A stretch of 64,000 bases of DNA from CAMPJU01 sp036675265 (GCA_036675265.1 JAKFFJ010000057.1:1-64000); one strand, 5' to 3'. Positions 43,121 to 51,964 are shown, counted from the first letter of the stretch. Numbers and translations: made by a program. The notes: generated by a model from the sequence alone, not told the origin.

Positions 43121-44035
43121 ATGACTGCCCCGACGATCCCCGACGCGCCCGGCGGCGCCGACGAGCGGCACCTGCGCCCGCTGGAGGACGGCATCGAGAC
43201 CGACCTGGCCGGCCGGATGACCTATGGCGGGTATCTCCAGCTGGACCGGCTGCTGTCGGCCCAGTCGCCCGTCAGCAATCCGCCGCACCACGACGAAGTG
43301 CTGTTCATCCTCCAGCACCAGGTCTCGGAGCTGTGGATGAAGCTGCTGGTGCACGAACTGCGCGCGGCGCTGGTGCACCTGCGGGCGGACGACCTCGGGC
43401 CGACCCAGAAGATCTTCGCGCGCTGCAAGGCGGTGCTGCGCCAGCTCACCGAGATGTGGACGGTGCTGGAGACGCTGACGCCGTCCGAGTACATGCAGTT
43501 CCGCGAGATCCTGGGCCCGTCCTCGGGGTTCCAGTCGGCGCAGTACCGCACGATCGAGTTCCTGCTGGGCAACAAGAACGCCGCGATGCTCGACGTGTTC
43601 GCGCACGACCCGCGGGAGCAGGCGGTCCTGCGCGAGGCACTCGCGGCGCCGTCGCTGTACGACGAGGTCCTGAAGTACCTGGCGCGCCGCGGCCACGCGG
43701 TGCCGGCCACGCACCTGGATCGCGACTGGTCGGAGCCGCACGTGTCCGATCCGGCGCTGCTGCCGATGTTCGAGCGCATCTACGAGGACACCGGCGCGTA
43801 CTGGGCCGAGTACCACCTGTGCGAGGACCTCGTCGATCTCGAGAGCCAGTTCCAGCTGTGGCGCTTCCGCCACATGCGCACGGTGATGCGCATCATCGGG
43901 TTCCGCCGCGGCACCGGCGGTTCGTCGGGCGTGGGCTTCCTGAAGCGCGCGCTGGACCTGACCTTCTTCCCGGAGCTGTTCGAGGTCCGCACGATCATCG
44001 GCCCGGGCAAGGGATACGGGGTCGACGCGAAGTAG
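43121..44035 (+). CDS. kynA: Tryptophan 2,3-dioxygenase
   Basis: This 304-aa heme enzyme opens the indole ring of tryptophan to N-formylkynurenine, the first step of the kynurenine pathway. Hallmarks are MTYGGYLQLDRLLSAQ, HHDEVLFILQHQVSELWMKL (His/Phe active site), EYMQFREILGPSSGFQSAQYR, the heme-ligand His in the LWRFRHMRTVMRIIGFR region, and GTGGSSGVGFLKRAL. The length fits the bacterial family. kynU and kynB are not in the window. Confidence 0.96.
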   Translation: MTAPTIPDAPGGADERHLRPLEDGIETDLAGRMTYGGYLQLDRLLSAQSPVSNPPHHDEVLFILQHQVSELWMKLLVHELRAALVHLRADDLGPTQKIFARCKAVLRQLTEMWTVLETLTPSEYMQFREILGPSSGFQSAQYRTIEFLLGNKNAAMLDVFAHDPREQAVLREALAAPSLYDEVLKYLARRGHAVPATHLDRDWSEPHVSDPALLPMFERIYEDTGAYWAEYHLCEDLVDLESQFQLWRFRHMRTVMRIIGFRRGTGGSSGVGFLKRALDLTFFPELFEVRTIIGPGKGYGVDAK

Positions 44036-44047
44036 TGAATGCGCGGC

Positions 44048-44062
44048 TGCTGCGTTGCAGCA
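44048..44062. promoter_or_regulatory. Palindrome TGCTGC-N3-GCAGCA upstream of the POT gene
   Basis: The same 15-mer as at 33414-33428 (before birA). It lies 13-27 bases after the kynA stop and about 100 bases before the chosen start of the transporter gene. A -10-like TAGGGT is at 44099-44104. Confidence 0.5.
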
Positions 44063-44160
44063 TCGTCGTCCGAGCTTTCACGGCACCCCTGAGCGGGTTA
44101 GGGTAAATGTTCCACGGCCGCCACCCAGGCGGCCGCTCACCATTCCGGGGGGAAGCACCA

Positions 44161-45759
44161 GTGGCCCATTCACCAACGATTGCCGGGGAAAAGACCTTCC
44201 TGGGTCATCCGCGCGGCTTGTACATGCTGTTCTTCGCCGAGATGTGGGAGCGGTTCTCCTACTACGGCATGCGCGCGCTGCTGGTGCTCTACCTCACCAA
44301 GCACTGGCTGTTTTCCGACGAGGATGCGTCGCTGGTCTATGGCGCCTATACGGCCCTCGTGTACATCACCCCGGTGATCGGCGGATACCTGGCCGACCGC
44401 TACCTCGGCCAGCGCAAGGCGGTGCTGTACGGCGCGGTCCTGCTGACGATCGGCCACTTCCTCATGGGCTTCGAGGGCGAAGGCGCGGGGGACAGCCCGG
44501 CGATCAACGCGTTCTGGCTTGCGCTGGCCTTCATCATCGTCGGCTCGGGCTTCCTGAAGGCCAACATCTCGGTGATGGTGGGCCAGCTCTACCCGCGCAC
44601 CGACGCCCGGCGCGACGGCGCGTACACGATCTTCTACATGGGCATCAACCTGGGCGCGTTCCTTGGCTCGCTGCTCTGCGGCTACCTCGGCGAGACCTAC
44701 GGCTGGAAGTACGGCTTCGGCGCCGCGGGCTTCGGCATGCTGCTGGGCCTGGTGGTGTTCGTGATCGGCAAGCCCCTGCTGCGCGGCCATGGCGAGTCGA
44801 CCGATCCGGAGGCGCTGCGCGCCCGCAAGGTCGGCATCCCGTTCGAGTGGCTGCTGTATGGCCTGGGGATCCTGATCGTCATCGCCTGCTGGTGGATGGT
44901 GCAGAACCAGGACGTGGTCGGCTGGGCGCTGGGCCTGGCGGGCGTGGCGCTGCTCGCCTACGTCGGCCATGCCGCGGTGACGCGCCTGGACGCGCACGCG
45001 CGCAACCGCATCTTCGCCGCGGTCATCCTGATGATCGGGTCGGTGCTGTTCTGGGCACTGTTCGAACAGGCCGGCTCCTCGCTCAACCTCTATACCGACC
45101 GCTACGTCAACCGCGACATGTTCGGATGGGAAGTGCCGGCCTCGATGTTCCAGTCGATCAACGCGGCCTACATCATCCTGCTGGCGCCCGTCTTCGCCTG
45201 GCTCTGGACCACGCTGGGCGAACGCGGCCTGGAGCCCTCCGCGCCGGCGAAGTTCGGCCTGGGCATCGTGCAGCTGGGTGCCGGTTTCCTGGTGCTGGTC
45301 GCAGGCGCGACCGCGGTGGCCAACGGCAGCGCGACGCCGGTGCTCTTCATCTTCCTGATCTACCTGCTGCACACCACCGGCGAGTTGTGCCTGTCGCCGG
45401 TGGGGCTGTCGGCGATGAACCGACTCGCGCCGTCGCACATGGCGAGCCTGATCATGGGCAGCTGGTTCTTCGCATCGGCCACGGGCAACTACGTCGCCGG
45501 CATGATCGCGGCGGCGACCGGCTCGGAAGCGGCGTCGGGCAGCGATGCCGCCCAGGACGTGGTGCTGGACGTGTACACCAAGATCGGCTGGATCGCGGTC
45601 GCGGTCGGCGTCGGCTTCCTGGTCGTTTCGCCCCTGATCAAGAAGCTGATGCACATCGACACGCTCAAGGACGACGACCACGTGCTGGCGGGCGAGGCCG
45701 AGCTGGCCGAGCCACAGGCGGCGGGCACGCGCACCGACGAGGAGCGCCGGCGGTACTGA
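44161..45759 (+). CDS. POT family proton-dependent oligopeptide transporter
   Basis: 532 aa, 14 predicted TM helices, major facilitator fold. POT signatures are visible: LFFAEMWERFSYYGMRALL (ExxERFxYYG) in helix 1 and the PTR2 motif region YTIFYMGINLGAFLGSLLCGYLGE (FYxxINxGSL-like). It should import di- and tripeptides with protons. GTG at 44161 was chosen over ATG at 44107 because GGGGGGAAG lies 8 bases before it and the family-like sequence begins there. Confidence 0.9.
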   Translation: MAHSPTIAGEKTFLGHPRGLYMLFFAEMWERFSYYGMRALLVLYLTKHWLFSDEDASLVYGAYTALVYITPVIGGYLADRYLGQRKAVLYGAVLLTIGHFLMGFEGEGAGDSPAINAFWLALAFIIVGSGFLKANISVMVGQLYPRTDARRDGAYTIFYMGINLGAFLGSLLCGYLGETYGWKYGFGAAGFGMLLGLVVFVIGKPLLRGHGESTDPEALRARKVGIPFEWLLYGLGILIVIACWWMVQNQDVVGWALGLAGVALLAYVGHAAVTRLDAHARNRIFAAVILMIGSVLFWALFEQAGSSLNLYTDRYVNRDMFGWEVPASMFQSINAAYIILLAPVFAWLWTTLGERGLEPSAPAKFGLGIVQLGAGFLVLVAGATAVANGSATPVLFIFLIYLLHTTGELCLSPVGLSAMNRLAPSHMASLIMGSWFFASATGNYVAGMIAAATGSEAASGSDAAQDVVLDVYTKIGWIAVAVGVGFLVVSPLIKKLMHIDTLKDDDHVLAGEAELAEPQAAGTRTDEERRRY

Positions 45760-45780
45760 CCGGCCGTCGCATGCGATGAC

Positions 45781-45811
45781 GGAACGGCGGCTTCGGCCGC
45801 CGTTCCCTTTT
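45781..45811 (+). terminator. Intrinsic terminator after the POT gene
   Basis: GGAACGGCGG (45781-45790) pairs with CCGCCGTTCC (45797-45806) over 10 bp and is followed by CTTTTG. Confidence 0.78.
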
Positions 45812-45836
45812 GAGCCGTCCTTCCCGACCCCCGTAC

Positions 45837-45842
45837 TACAAT
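45837..45842 (+). promoter_or_regulatory. -10 box of the hppD promoter
   Basis: TACAAT, 36 bases before the hppD ATG, directly after the POT terminator. No clear -35. Confidence 0.5.
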
Positions 45843-45878
45843 GACGGGGTTTCCCGGCGTACCGAAGAGGAGTTCCCC

Positions 45879-46979
45879 ATGAGCGCGCAAGCCGCCTCCA
45901 CAGGCCCGAACCTGGGCATGGAAGTCACCACGTTCGAGAACCCGATGGGCATCAACGGGTTCGAGTTCGTCGAGTTCGCCGCGCCGGAGGGCCAGGGCCC
46001 GCGGATGCGCGGGTACCTCGAGCGCCTGGGCTTCACCGCCGTCGCCCGCCATCGGGACCGCGCCATCACCCTGTTCCGGCAGGGCACGATCAATTTCCTG
46101 CTCAACGAGGCACCCGGTTCGTTCGCGGCCGGCTTCGCTGCCGAGCACGGGCCGTCGGCCTGCGGCTTCGCCATCCGGTTCCGGAAGCCGGCGGCCGAGG
46201 TGCTCGCGCACGTGCTCGCCAATGGCGGCGCCAAGGCGGACGACAAGCCGGAGACGGGCGCGATCAACGCGCCGGCGATCAAGGGCATCGGCGACTGCAT
46301 GCTGTACCTGGTCGACGACGGCAGCCCGGATGTCTATGCCGACTACGAACCGTTGCCCGGGGTGGACCAGCACCCGAAGGGCTTCGGCCTGACCTTCATC
46401 GACCACCTGACCCACAACGTGTTCCTCGGGAACATGAAGACCTGGTCGGACTACTACGAGAAGCTGTTCAACTTCCGCGAGATCCGCTACTTCGACATCA
46501 AGGGCGCCAAGACCGGGCTGCTGTCGAAGGCGATGACGGCGCCGGACGGCGTGGTGCGGATCCCGCTCAACGAGTCGTCCGACGAGAAGTCGCAGATCAA
46601 CGAATACCTGCGCGACTACAAGGGCGAGGGCATCCAGCACATCGCGCTGTTCACCGACGACATCTACGCGTCGGTGGAACAGATGCGTGCGGCGGGCGTC
46701 GAGTTCCTCGACACGCCCGACAGCTATTTCGAGGTGATCGACCAGCGCGTGCCGAACCATGGCGAGGACGTGCCGCGCCTGGCCCGCAACAAGATCCTGA
46801 TCGACGCGGACCAGGAAACGAAGAAGCGCCTGCTGCTGCAGATCTTCACCCAGAACGCCTTCGGCCCGATCTTCTTCGAGATCATCCAGCGCAAGGGCAA
46901 CGAAGGCTTCGGCGAGGGCAACTTCCAGGCCCTGTTCGAATCCATCGAGCGCGACCAGATGAAGCGCGGGGTGCTTTAA
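45879..46979 (+). CDS. hppD: 4-hydroxyphenylpyruvate dioxygenase
   Basis: This 366-aa non-heme iron enzyme turns 4-hydroxyphenylpyruvate into homogentisate in tyrosine breakdown. It has two VOC-type halves. The iron ligands are in GLTFIDHLTHNVF (His), GIQHIALFTDDI (His) and GPIFFEIIQRKGNEGFGEGN (Glu), with the family C-terminal GEGNFQALFESIERDQMKRGVL. AGGAG lies 8 bases before the ATG. hmgA, which uses its product, is downstream across an 88-bp inverted repeat. Confidence 0.96.
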   Translation: MSAQAASTGPNLGMEVTTFENPMGINGFEFVEFAAPEGQGPRMRGYLERLGFTAVARHRDRAITLFRQGTINFLLNEAPGSFAAGFAAEHGPSACGFAIRFRKPAAEVLAHVLANGGAKADDKPETGAINAPAIKGIGDCMLYLVDDGSPDVYADYEPLPGVDQHPKGFGLTFIDHLTHNVFLGNMKTWSDYYEKLFNFREIRYFDIKGAKTGLLSKAMTAPDGVVRIPLNESSDEKSQINEYLRDYKGEGIQHIALFTDDIYASVEQMRAAGVEFLDTPDSYFEVIDQRVPNHGEDVPRLARNKILIDADQETKKRLLLQIFTQNAFGPIFFEIIQRKGNEGFGEGNFQALFESIERDQMKRGVL

Positions 46980-46991
46980 GAGCATTTTTTT

Positions 46992-47079
46992 GCCACAGAT
47001 GACACAGATGAACACGGATAAGGCAGAGCAATAGCCAACTGTTTTTGCTCTATCTGTGTTCATCTGTGAAATCTGTGGC
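46992..47079. repeat. 88-bp low-GC inverted repeat between hppD and hmgA
   Basis: The 29-base arms (46992-47020 and 47051-47079) match in 26 of 29 positions as reverse complements, and an inner GAGCAA...TTGCTC pair extends the stem. Composition (CACAGATGAACAC-type) is very unlike the surrounding high-GC DNA. It resembles a dispersed repeat seen in many unrelated bacterial genomes. It may form a long hairpin in an hppD-hmgA transcript. Confidence 0.85.
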
Positions 47080-47103
47080 TGACAGGCTTTTTCGGGGAGC
47101 GCC

Positions 47104-48393
47104 ATGGCTGAGTACATGTCGGGGTTCGGGAACGCGTTCGAGACCGAGGCGGTCGCGGGCACGTTGCCGGTGGGACGGAACTCGCCGCAGCGCGTGGCGC
47201 ATGGCCTGTATGCCGAGCAGCTGAGCGGCACCGCGTTCACCGCGCCGCGCAGCGAGAACCGGCGCAGCTGGCTGTACCGGATCCGCCCGGCGGCGATGCA
47301 CGGCGCGTTCGAGCCGTTCGAACAGCCGCGGCTGCACAACGACTTCGCCGCGGGGCCGGTGACGCCGGACCAGCTGCGCTGGGACCCGTTGCCGCTGCCC
47401 GCGCAGCCGACGGATTTCGTAGAAGGCCTGTTCACGATGGCGGGCAACGGCTCGCCCGCGGCGCTGCACGGCGTCGGCATCCACCTGTACGCCGCGAACC
47501 GCGACATGCAAGGGCGCTATTTCTACGACGCGGATGCGGAACTGCTGGTCGTGCCGCAGCTGGGCCGCCTGCGGATCGCGACCGAGCTGGGCGTGCTGGA
47601 GGTCGAGCCGCAGGAGATCGCGCTGATCCCGCGCGGCATCCGCTTCCGGGTCGAGCTGCCCGACGGCGAGGCCCGCGGCTATGTCTGCGAGAACTTCGGT
47701 GCGCTGCTGCGGTTGCCGGACCTGGGCCCGATCGGCAGCAACGGCCTGGCGAATCCGCGCGACTTCCTCACGCCCGTCGCGGCCTACGAGGACACCGAAG
47801 GCGGGTTCGAACTCGTGGCGAAGTTCCAGGGGCACCTGTGGCGCGCCGGCATCGGCCATTCGCCGCTCGACGTCGTCGGCTGGCACGGCAACTACGCACC
47901 CTGCAAGTACGACCTGCGCCGCTTCAACACCATCGGCTCGATCAGCTTCGACCACCCGGATCCGTCGATCTTCCTGGTGCTGACCTCGCCCAGCGACACG
48001 CCCGGCGTGGGCAACCTGGATTTCGCGGTGTTCCCGCCGCGCTGGCTGGTGGCGCAGGACACGTTCCGCCCACCCTGGTTCCACCGCAACGTCGCCAGCG
48101 AATTCATGGGCCTGGTGCACGGGGCGTACGACGCCAAGGCCGAGGGCTTCGCCCCCGGCGGCGCATCGCTGCACAACTGCATGACGGGGCACGGCCCGGA
48201 TGCGGCGACCTTCGACAAGGCGAGCCAGGCCGACCTGTCGAAGCCGGACGTCATCACCGACACGATGGCCTTCATGTTCGAGGCGCGCGCGGTGATCCGG
48301 CCGACGACGCAGTCGCTGGCGGCAGCGCATCGCCAGCGCGACTACCAGGCGTGCTGGGCGGGACTGGCGCGCCGGTTCACGCCGCCGGCCTGA
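47104..48393 (+). CDS. hmgA: Homogentisate 1,2-dioxygenase
   Basis: This 429-aa iron enzyme cleaves homogentisate to maleylacetoacetate. Family segments are YMSGFGNAFETEA, SWLYRIRPAAMH, IPRGIRFRVELPDG and the C-terminal iron-site region FPPRWLVAQDTFRPPWFHRNVASEFMG and LHNCMTGHGPDA (His residues). GGGGAG precedes the ATG. MSGFGN four codons in is an alternative start. Fumarylacetoacetase and the isomerase are not in the window. Confidence 0.96.
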   Translation: MAEYMSGFGNAFETEAVAGTLPVGRNSPQRVAHGLYAEQLSGTAFTAPRSENRRSWLYRIRPAAMHGAFEPFEQPRLHNDFAAGPVTPDQLRWDPLPLPAQPTDFVEGLFTMAGNGSPAALHGVGIHLYAANRDMQGRYFYDADAELLVVPQLGRLRIATELGVLEVEPQEIALIPRGIRFRVELPDGEARGYVCENFGALLRLPDLGPIGSNGLANPRDFLTPVAAYEDTEGGFELVAKFQGHLWRAGIGHSPLDVVGWHGNYAPCKYDLRRFNTIGSISFDHPDPSIFLVLTSPSDTPGVGNLDFAVFPPRWLVAQDTFRPPWFHRNVASEFMGLVHGAYDAKAEGFAPGGASLHNCMTGHGPDAATFDKASQADLSKPDVITDTMAFMFEARAVIRPTTQSLAAAHRQRDYQACWAGLARRFTPPA

Positions 48394-48399
48394 CTGCGC

Positions 48400-49674
48400 A
48401 TGACCCGACGCCACCGCGCCCGGCGACAGGGCACCATCGTCGCCCTGCCGCGCCCCGCCGCGGCGGCGGTCCAGGCGATGCAGCGGTTCCTCCACCTGGA
48501 GGCTTCCGGCGGCATCCTGCTCATCGGCGCCGCAATCGTCGCGCTGGTGATGGCGAACTCGCCGCTCGAGGAGTTCTACGACCACTTCCGCGAACTGCCC
48601 GTCATCGTCAAGGTGGGCGCCTTCGAGATCGCCAAGCCGCTGCTGCTGTGGATCAACGACGGCCTGATGGCGGTCTTCTTCCTGCTGGTGTCGCTGGAGA
48701 TCAAGCGCGAGGCCATGAGCGGACAGCTCTCGTCGCGGGCGCAGGTGATGATGCCGGTGATCTGCGCATTCGCCGGCGTGCTGGTCCCGGCCCTGATCTA
48801 TGCCGGCTTCAACGCGGGCGATGCGGATGCCATGCGGGGCTGGGCGATTCCCACCGCCACGGACATCGCGTTCGCGCTGGGCGTGCTGTCGCTGCTGGGC
48901 TCCCGCGTGCCCCTGGGCATGAAGGTCCTGTTGTCGACGATCGCGGTGGTCGACGACCTGGTCGCGATCCTGATCATCGCCGTGTTCTATTCGCATGGCC
49001 TGTCGGTCGGCGCACTGGGTTGGGCCACGGCAGCGATCGTGGCGATGTTCGTGCTCAACCGCCGCGGCGTCACCGCGCTGACGCCGTACCTGCTGCTTGG
49101 CGCGTTCCTCTGGATCTGTGTGCTCAAGTCGGGCGTCCACGCCACGCTGGCTGGCGTGGCCACGGGCCTGCTGATCCCGCATGCGCGCCGCCGCGACATG
49201 GACGGCGACGGCATCGCCGACGACAGCGACCAGACGCCGCTCGAGGAGCTCGAGCACGCGCTGCATCCCTGGGTCGCCTACCTGATCCTGCCGCTGTTCG
49301 CGCTGGCCAATGCGGGCCTGGCGCTGGGCGACTTCACGCGCGAGGACCTCGCCTCGGCCGTGCCACTGGGCATCGCCGCGGGCCTGGTGCTGGGCAAGCC
49401 GGTGGGCATCGTCGGGGCGGCGGTCATCGCGCGCGCACTCGGCATCGCCAGGTTCCCCGACGGGATGGGGTTGAAGGCGATGATCGGGCTGGGCCTGCTG
49501 TGCGGCGTCGGTTTCACGATGAGCCTGTTCATCGCAGGCCTGGCGTTCGGCGGAGCAGGGGAACAGTTCGCCGGCAGCGTGCTGGGCGTGCTGATGGCGT
49601 CCACGGTGGCCGCGGTGATCGGCTACGCATGGTTGCGCGCCGTGCTTCCGGCACGGGCGCCACCCGAAGACTGA
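48400..49674 (+). CDS. nhaA: Na+/H+ antiporter NhaA with DxDGDG insert
   Basis: This 424-aa antiporter exports Na+ in exchange for protons and works in pH and salt tolerance. The paired Asp of the ion site (TIAVVDDLVAILIIAV), PTATDIAFALGVLSLLGSRVP and the PWVAYLILPLFALANAG helix are conserved. About 25 residues precede the usual N-terminus (MQRFLHLEASGG). In the cytoplasmic loop before LEHALHPW, residues ~266-278 read DMDGDGIADDSDQ, which has the form of a calcium-binding loop and is absent from E. coli NhaA. Confidence 0.93.
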   Translation: MTRRHRARRQGTIVALPRPAAAAVQAMQRFLHLEASGGILLIGAAIVALVMANSPLEEFYDHFRELPVIVKVGAFEIAKPLLLWINDGLMAVFFLLVSLEIKREAMSGQLSSRAQVMMPVICAFAGVLVPALIYAGFNAGDADAMRGWAIPTATDIAFALGVLSLLGSRVPLGMKVLLSTIAVVDDLVAILIIAVFYSHGLSVGALGWATAAIVAMFVLNRRGVTALTPYLLLGAFLWICVLKSGVHATLAGVATGLLIPHARRRDMDGDGIADDSDQTPLEELEHALHPWVAYLILPLFALANAGLALGDFTREDLASAVPLGIAAGLVLGKPVGIVGAAVIARALGIARFPDGMGLKAMIGLGLLCGVGFTMSLFIAGLAFGGAGEQFAGSVLGVLMASTVAAVIGYAWLRAVLPARAPPED

Positions 49675-49676
49675 CC

Positions 49677-50537
49677 ATGCCGGCCGCGCTGGTGTTCGGC
49701 GCCACGGGCCAGATCGGCCGGCCGTTGCTCGGACGGCTGCGCGCGGCCGGCTGGGACGTCGTCGCGGTCTCGCGCACGCCACGGCGCGAACCGGGCACCT
49801 GCTGGGTGCAGGGCGCCTTTCCGTCGCTCGGCGCCATCCCCGGCAGGTTCGACGCCGTCTTCAGTTGCGGGCCGCTCGACCACTTCGGTGCGTGGTACGC
49901 CGCGCATGGCGCGGGCATTCCCCGCGTGGTCGCGTTCGGGTCGACCAGCGTGCTGGTGAAGCATGCCTCCGCCGATGCAGCGGAGCGGGCGCTGGCCGCC
50001 CGCTTGTCGGAGGGGGAAGCCGCGGTGTTCGCCGGTGCGCTGCGGCACGGCGCGTCGGCGACCCTGCTGCGGCCGACACTCGTCTATGGCGCCGGCGTCG
50101 ACCGCACGCTCACCCGGATCGCCGCGCTGGCCAGGCGGTGGCGCCTGTTCCCGTTGCCGCGCGACGCCGTGGGCCTGCGCCAGCCCGTGCACGTGGACGA
50201 CCTGGCCGCGGCGGCCGTGGCCGCGCAAGCCGCGACGGCCGCACATGACCGCGCGTATGCGCTCCCCGGGGGAGAGGCGCTGCCGTACCGGGACATGGTC
50301 GCCCGGGTGCTGTCGCTGCTGGACCCGCCGGCGCGGGTGCTGGCATTGCCCGCGCCGCTCTTCCGGTGCGTGCTGGCGCTGGCGAGGATGACGGGCGCCG
50401 CAAGCGGCTTCGGGGGCGCGGCCAGCGCGCGCCTGCACGAGGACCTGGTGTTCGATGCCGGTCCCGCGCGGGACGACTTCGGCTACGCCCCGCGCGCGTT
50501 CACGCCGACCGCGCCCATGTTCGAACCGCCGCGCTGA
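49677..50537 (+). CDS. NAD(P)-binding epimerase-like protein
   Basis: The 286-aa protein starts with a Rossmann GATGQIGRPLL loop and continues as an extended SDR/epimerase (VVAFGSTSVLVK, LLRPTLVYGAGVD, RQPVHVDDLAAAA). The classical YxxxK catalytic pair is not apparent, so it may bind rather than convert its substrate, or belong to an atypical SDR group. It follows nhaA by 2 bases on the same strand. Confidence 0.8.
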   Translation: MPAALVFGATGQIGRPLLGRLRAAGWDVVAVSRTPRREPGTCWVQGAFPSLGAIPGRFDAVFSCGPLDHFGAWYAAHGAGIPRVVAFGSTSVLVKHASADAAERALAARLSEGEAAVFAGALRHGASATLLRPTLVYGAGVDRTLTRIAALARRWRLFPLPRDAVGLRQPVHVDDLAAAAVAAQAATAAHDRAYALPGGEALPYRDMVARVLSLLDPPARVLALPAPLFRCVLALARMTGAASGFGGAASARLHEDLVFDAGPARDDFGYAPRAFTPTAPMFEPPR

Positions 50538-50544
50538 CGGGCCT

Positions 50545-51432
50545 TCAGATGTCGCGCGGCAGCGGCACGGGCCTGGACTTCGCCTTCGCCCGCAACGCGA
50601 TCAGCAACACGCCGCCCAGCACCATCGCACCGCCGATCCACAGGTTCGGCCCGGGCCGGTCGCCCCAGAAGACGATCCCCAATGCCACGGCGAACACCGG
50701 CGTGAGCAGCAGCCACGGCGTCACCAGGGCCACCGGGTGGCGCTGCACCAGCACGTAATACAGCCCGTGCCCGAGCAGCGAGGAGAACAGCGCCGAATAC
50801 ACCACGCCGCCCCAGCCGATCCACGTCGCATCGGCGAGCGACTGCACGCTGCCCGGCTCGAACGCCAGGCTGATCGCCACCAGCGGGCCCACGCCGATGA
50901 TCGCGGTCCAACCCTGCGCGCTGACCATGCCCAGGCCGACCAGCCGGCGCATCAGCACCGTGCCGATCGCCAGGAACAGCGACGACACCAGCATCACGGC
51001 CAGCGCCACCGGTTGCGCGAGCACGAGCGGGTCGAAACCGAGCACCAGCACGCCCGCGAAGCTGGTGGCGATGGCCAGGCCGGTGCGCCAGGCGAACCGC
51101 TCGCCCAGGAGCCACCACGCGAGCAGCGCCGCCATTGGCACGTAGCTCTGCATCACGATCGCGGGCGACGACAGGTCCCCTGCCAGGCGCAGCGCCAGGA
51201 AGCTCAGGCCGAAATGCAGGACGCCGTTGCACAGGGCCACCGCGACCAGCCGCGGCCACTGCCCGGGCGACGGCGCGCGGACGAACGGTGCGAGCACCGC
51301 GACCAGCAGCCCCAGCCGCAGCGCGGTGAACATGAAGGGCGGGATCTCGCGCAGCGCATGCGCCGAAGTGAGGAAGTTGAACGCCCACGCCACGCAGATC
51401 AGCAGCACCAGCCCCAGGTCACGCGAACTCAC
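50545..51432 (-). CDS. EamA/DMT family transporter
   Basis: The 295-aa membrane protein has ten hydrophobic helices in two EamA halves (about 5-135 and 150-285). Each begins with the usual WAFNFLTSAHALREIPPFMF or SSLFLAIGTVLMRRLV pattern. The family exports amino acids or other metabolites. The substrate is unknown. The start is GTG at 51430-51432. It is convergent with the epimerase-like gene (7 bases). Confidence 0.85.
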   Translation of the reverse strand: MSSRDLGLVLLICVAWAFNFLTSAHALREIPPFMFTALRLGLLVAVLAPFVRAPSPGQWPRLVAVALCNGVLHFGLSFLALRLAGDLSSPAIVMQSYVPMAALLAWWLLGERFAWRTGLAIATSFAGVLVLGFDPLVLAQPVALAVMLVSSLFLAIGTVLMRRLVGLGMVSAQGWTAIIGVGPLVAISLAFEPGSVQSLADATWIGWGGVVYSALFSSLLGHGLYYVLVQRHPVALVTPWLLLTPVFAVALGIVFWGDRPGPNLWIGGAMVLGGVLLIALRAKAKSRPVPLPRDI

Positions 51433-51447
51433 GGCCGCGCGGCTGCC

Positions 51448-51469
51448 GTAGGAGCGGCGTGAGCCGCGA
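51448..51469. repeat. REP-like element GTAGGAGCGGC-type
   Basis: GTAGGAGCGGCGTGAGCCGCGA (an imperfect palindrome around GCGGC...GCCGC) lies between the DMT transporter and the Mpo1-like gene. It differs at one position from the element at 62749-62770. Confidence 0.75.
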
Positions 51470-51478
51470 TCCGCACCC

Positions 51479-51964
51479 TCAGTAGCTCCAGCCCAACCGC
51501 CGGTACACCTTCGACAGCAGCCACGCCGGCCCCACCAGCAGGTAGGTCAGGTCCGTCAGGAAACTCGGCCGCCGACCCTCGACCTTGTGGCCGATGAACT
51601 GCGCGACCCACGCAACGACGAACACGGTGACCGCGGCCCACAGCAGCCGTTCCGTGCCGAGCCAGTCGTGCAGCCAGCGCGTGAGCCATGCCATCGCCAC
51701 CAGCACCGCCAGCATGCCCAGGCCCAGCGACCGCGACGCGCGGTAATAGAACATCCAGGCGGCGAACATCGCGAGTGCGGACCACAACCCCGCGTTGAAC
51801 CAGGTCCCCGGCACCGGGATGCACCACAGCAGCGCCACCACGCTCCACAGGATCGCCGGCACGGCCAGCCAGTGGATCGCCACGTTGGTGGGGTGCCGAT
51901 GGTCGGCGGCATAGCTGGCGAACCAGCGGTCGATGGGGCGTTCGACGGCGTCGTGGGTGGCCAT
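51479..51964 (-). CDS. Mpo1-like / DUF962 membrane protein
   Basis: The 161-aa protein begins with the ERPIDRWFASYAADHRHPTNVAIHWLAVPA block of the Mpo1/YGL010w family (fungal members are Fe-dependent dioxygenases that shorten 2-hydroxy fatty acids) and has four hydrophobic helices. Histidines in DHRHPTN and HWLAVP and later FIGHKVEGRRPSF are the expected metal-site residues. The role in bacteria is not settled. It starts 10 bases after purC ends. Confidence 0.84.
   Translation of the reverse strand: MATHDAVERPIDRWFASYAADHRHPTNVAIHWLAVPAILWSVVALLWCIPVPGTWFNAGLWSALAMFAAWMFYYRASRSLGLGMLAVLVAMAWLTRWLHDWLGTERLLWAAVTVFVVAWVAQFIGHKVEGRRPSFLTDLTYLLVGPAWLLSKVYRRLGWSY

Noticed and set aside
44107..44160. 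ATG at 44107 as start of the POT transporter
   Set aside because: It lies only 2 bases after a -10-like TAGGGT and adds a non-conserved Gly/Arg/Pro stretch. The GTG at 44161 has a strong ribosome-binding site.
45489..47507. Minus-strand frame crossing hppD, the inverted repeat and hmgA
   Set aside because: It is made of antisense DNA and the repeat. Phrases such as ISQMNTD from the CACAGATGAACAC repeat commonly create spurious protein predictions.
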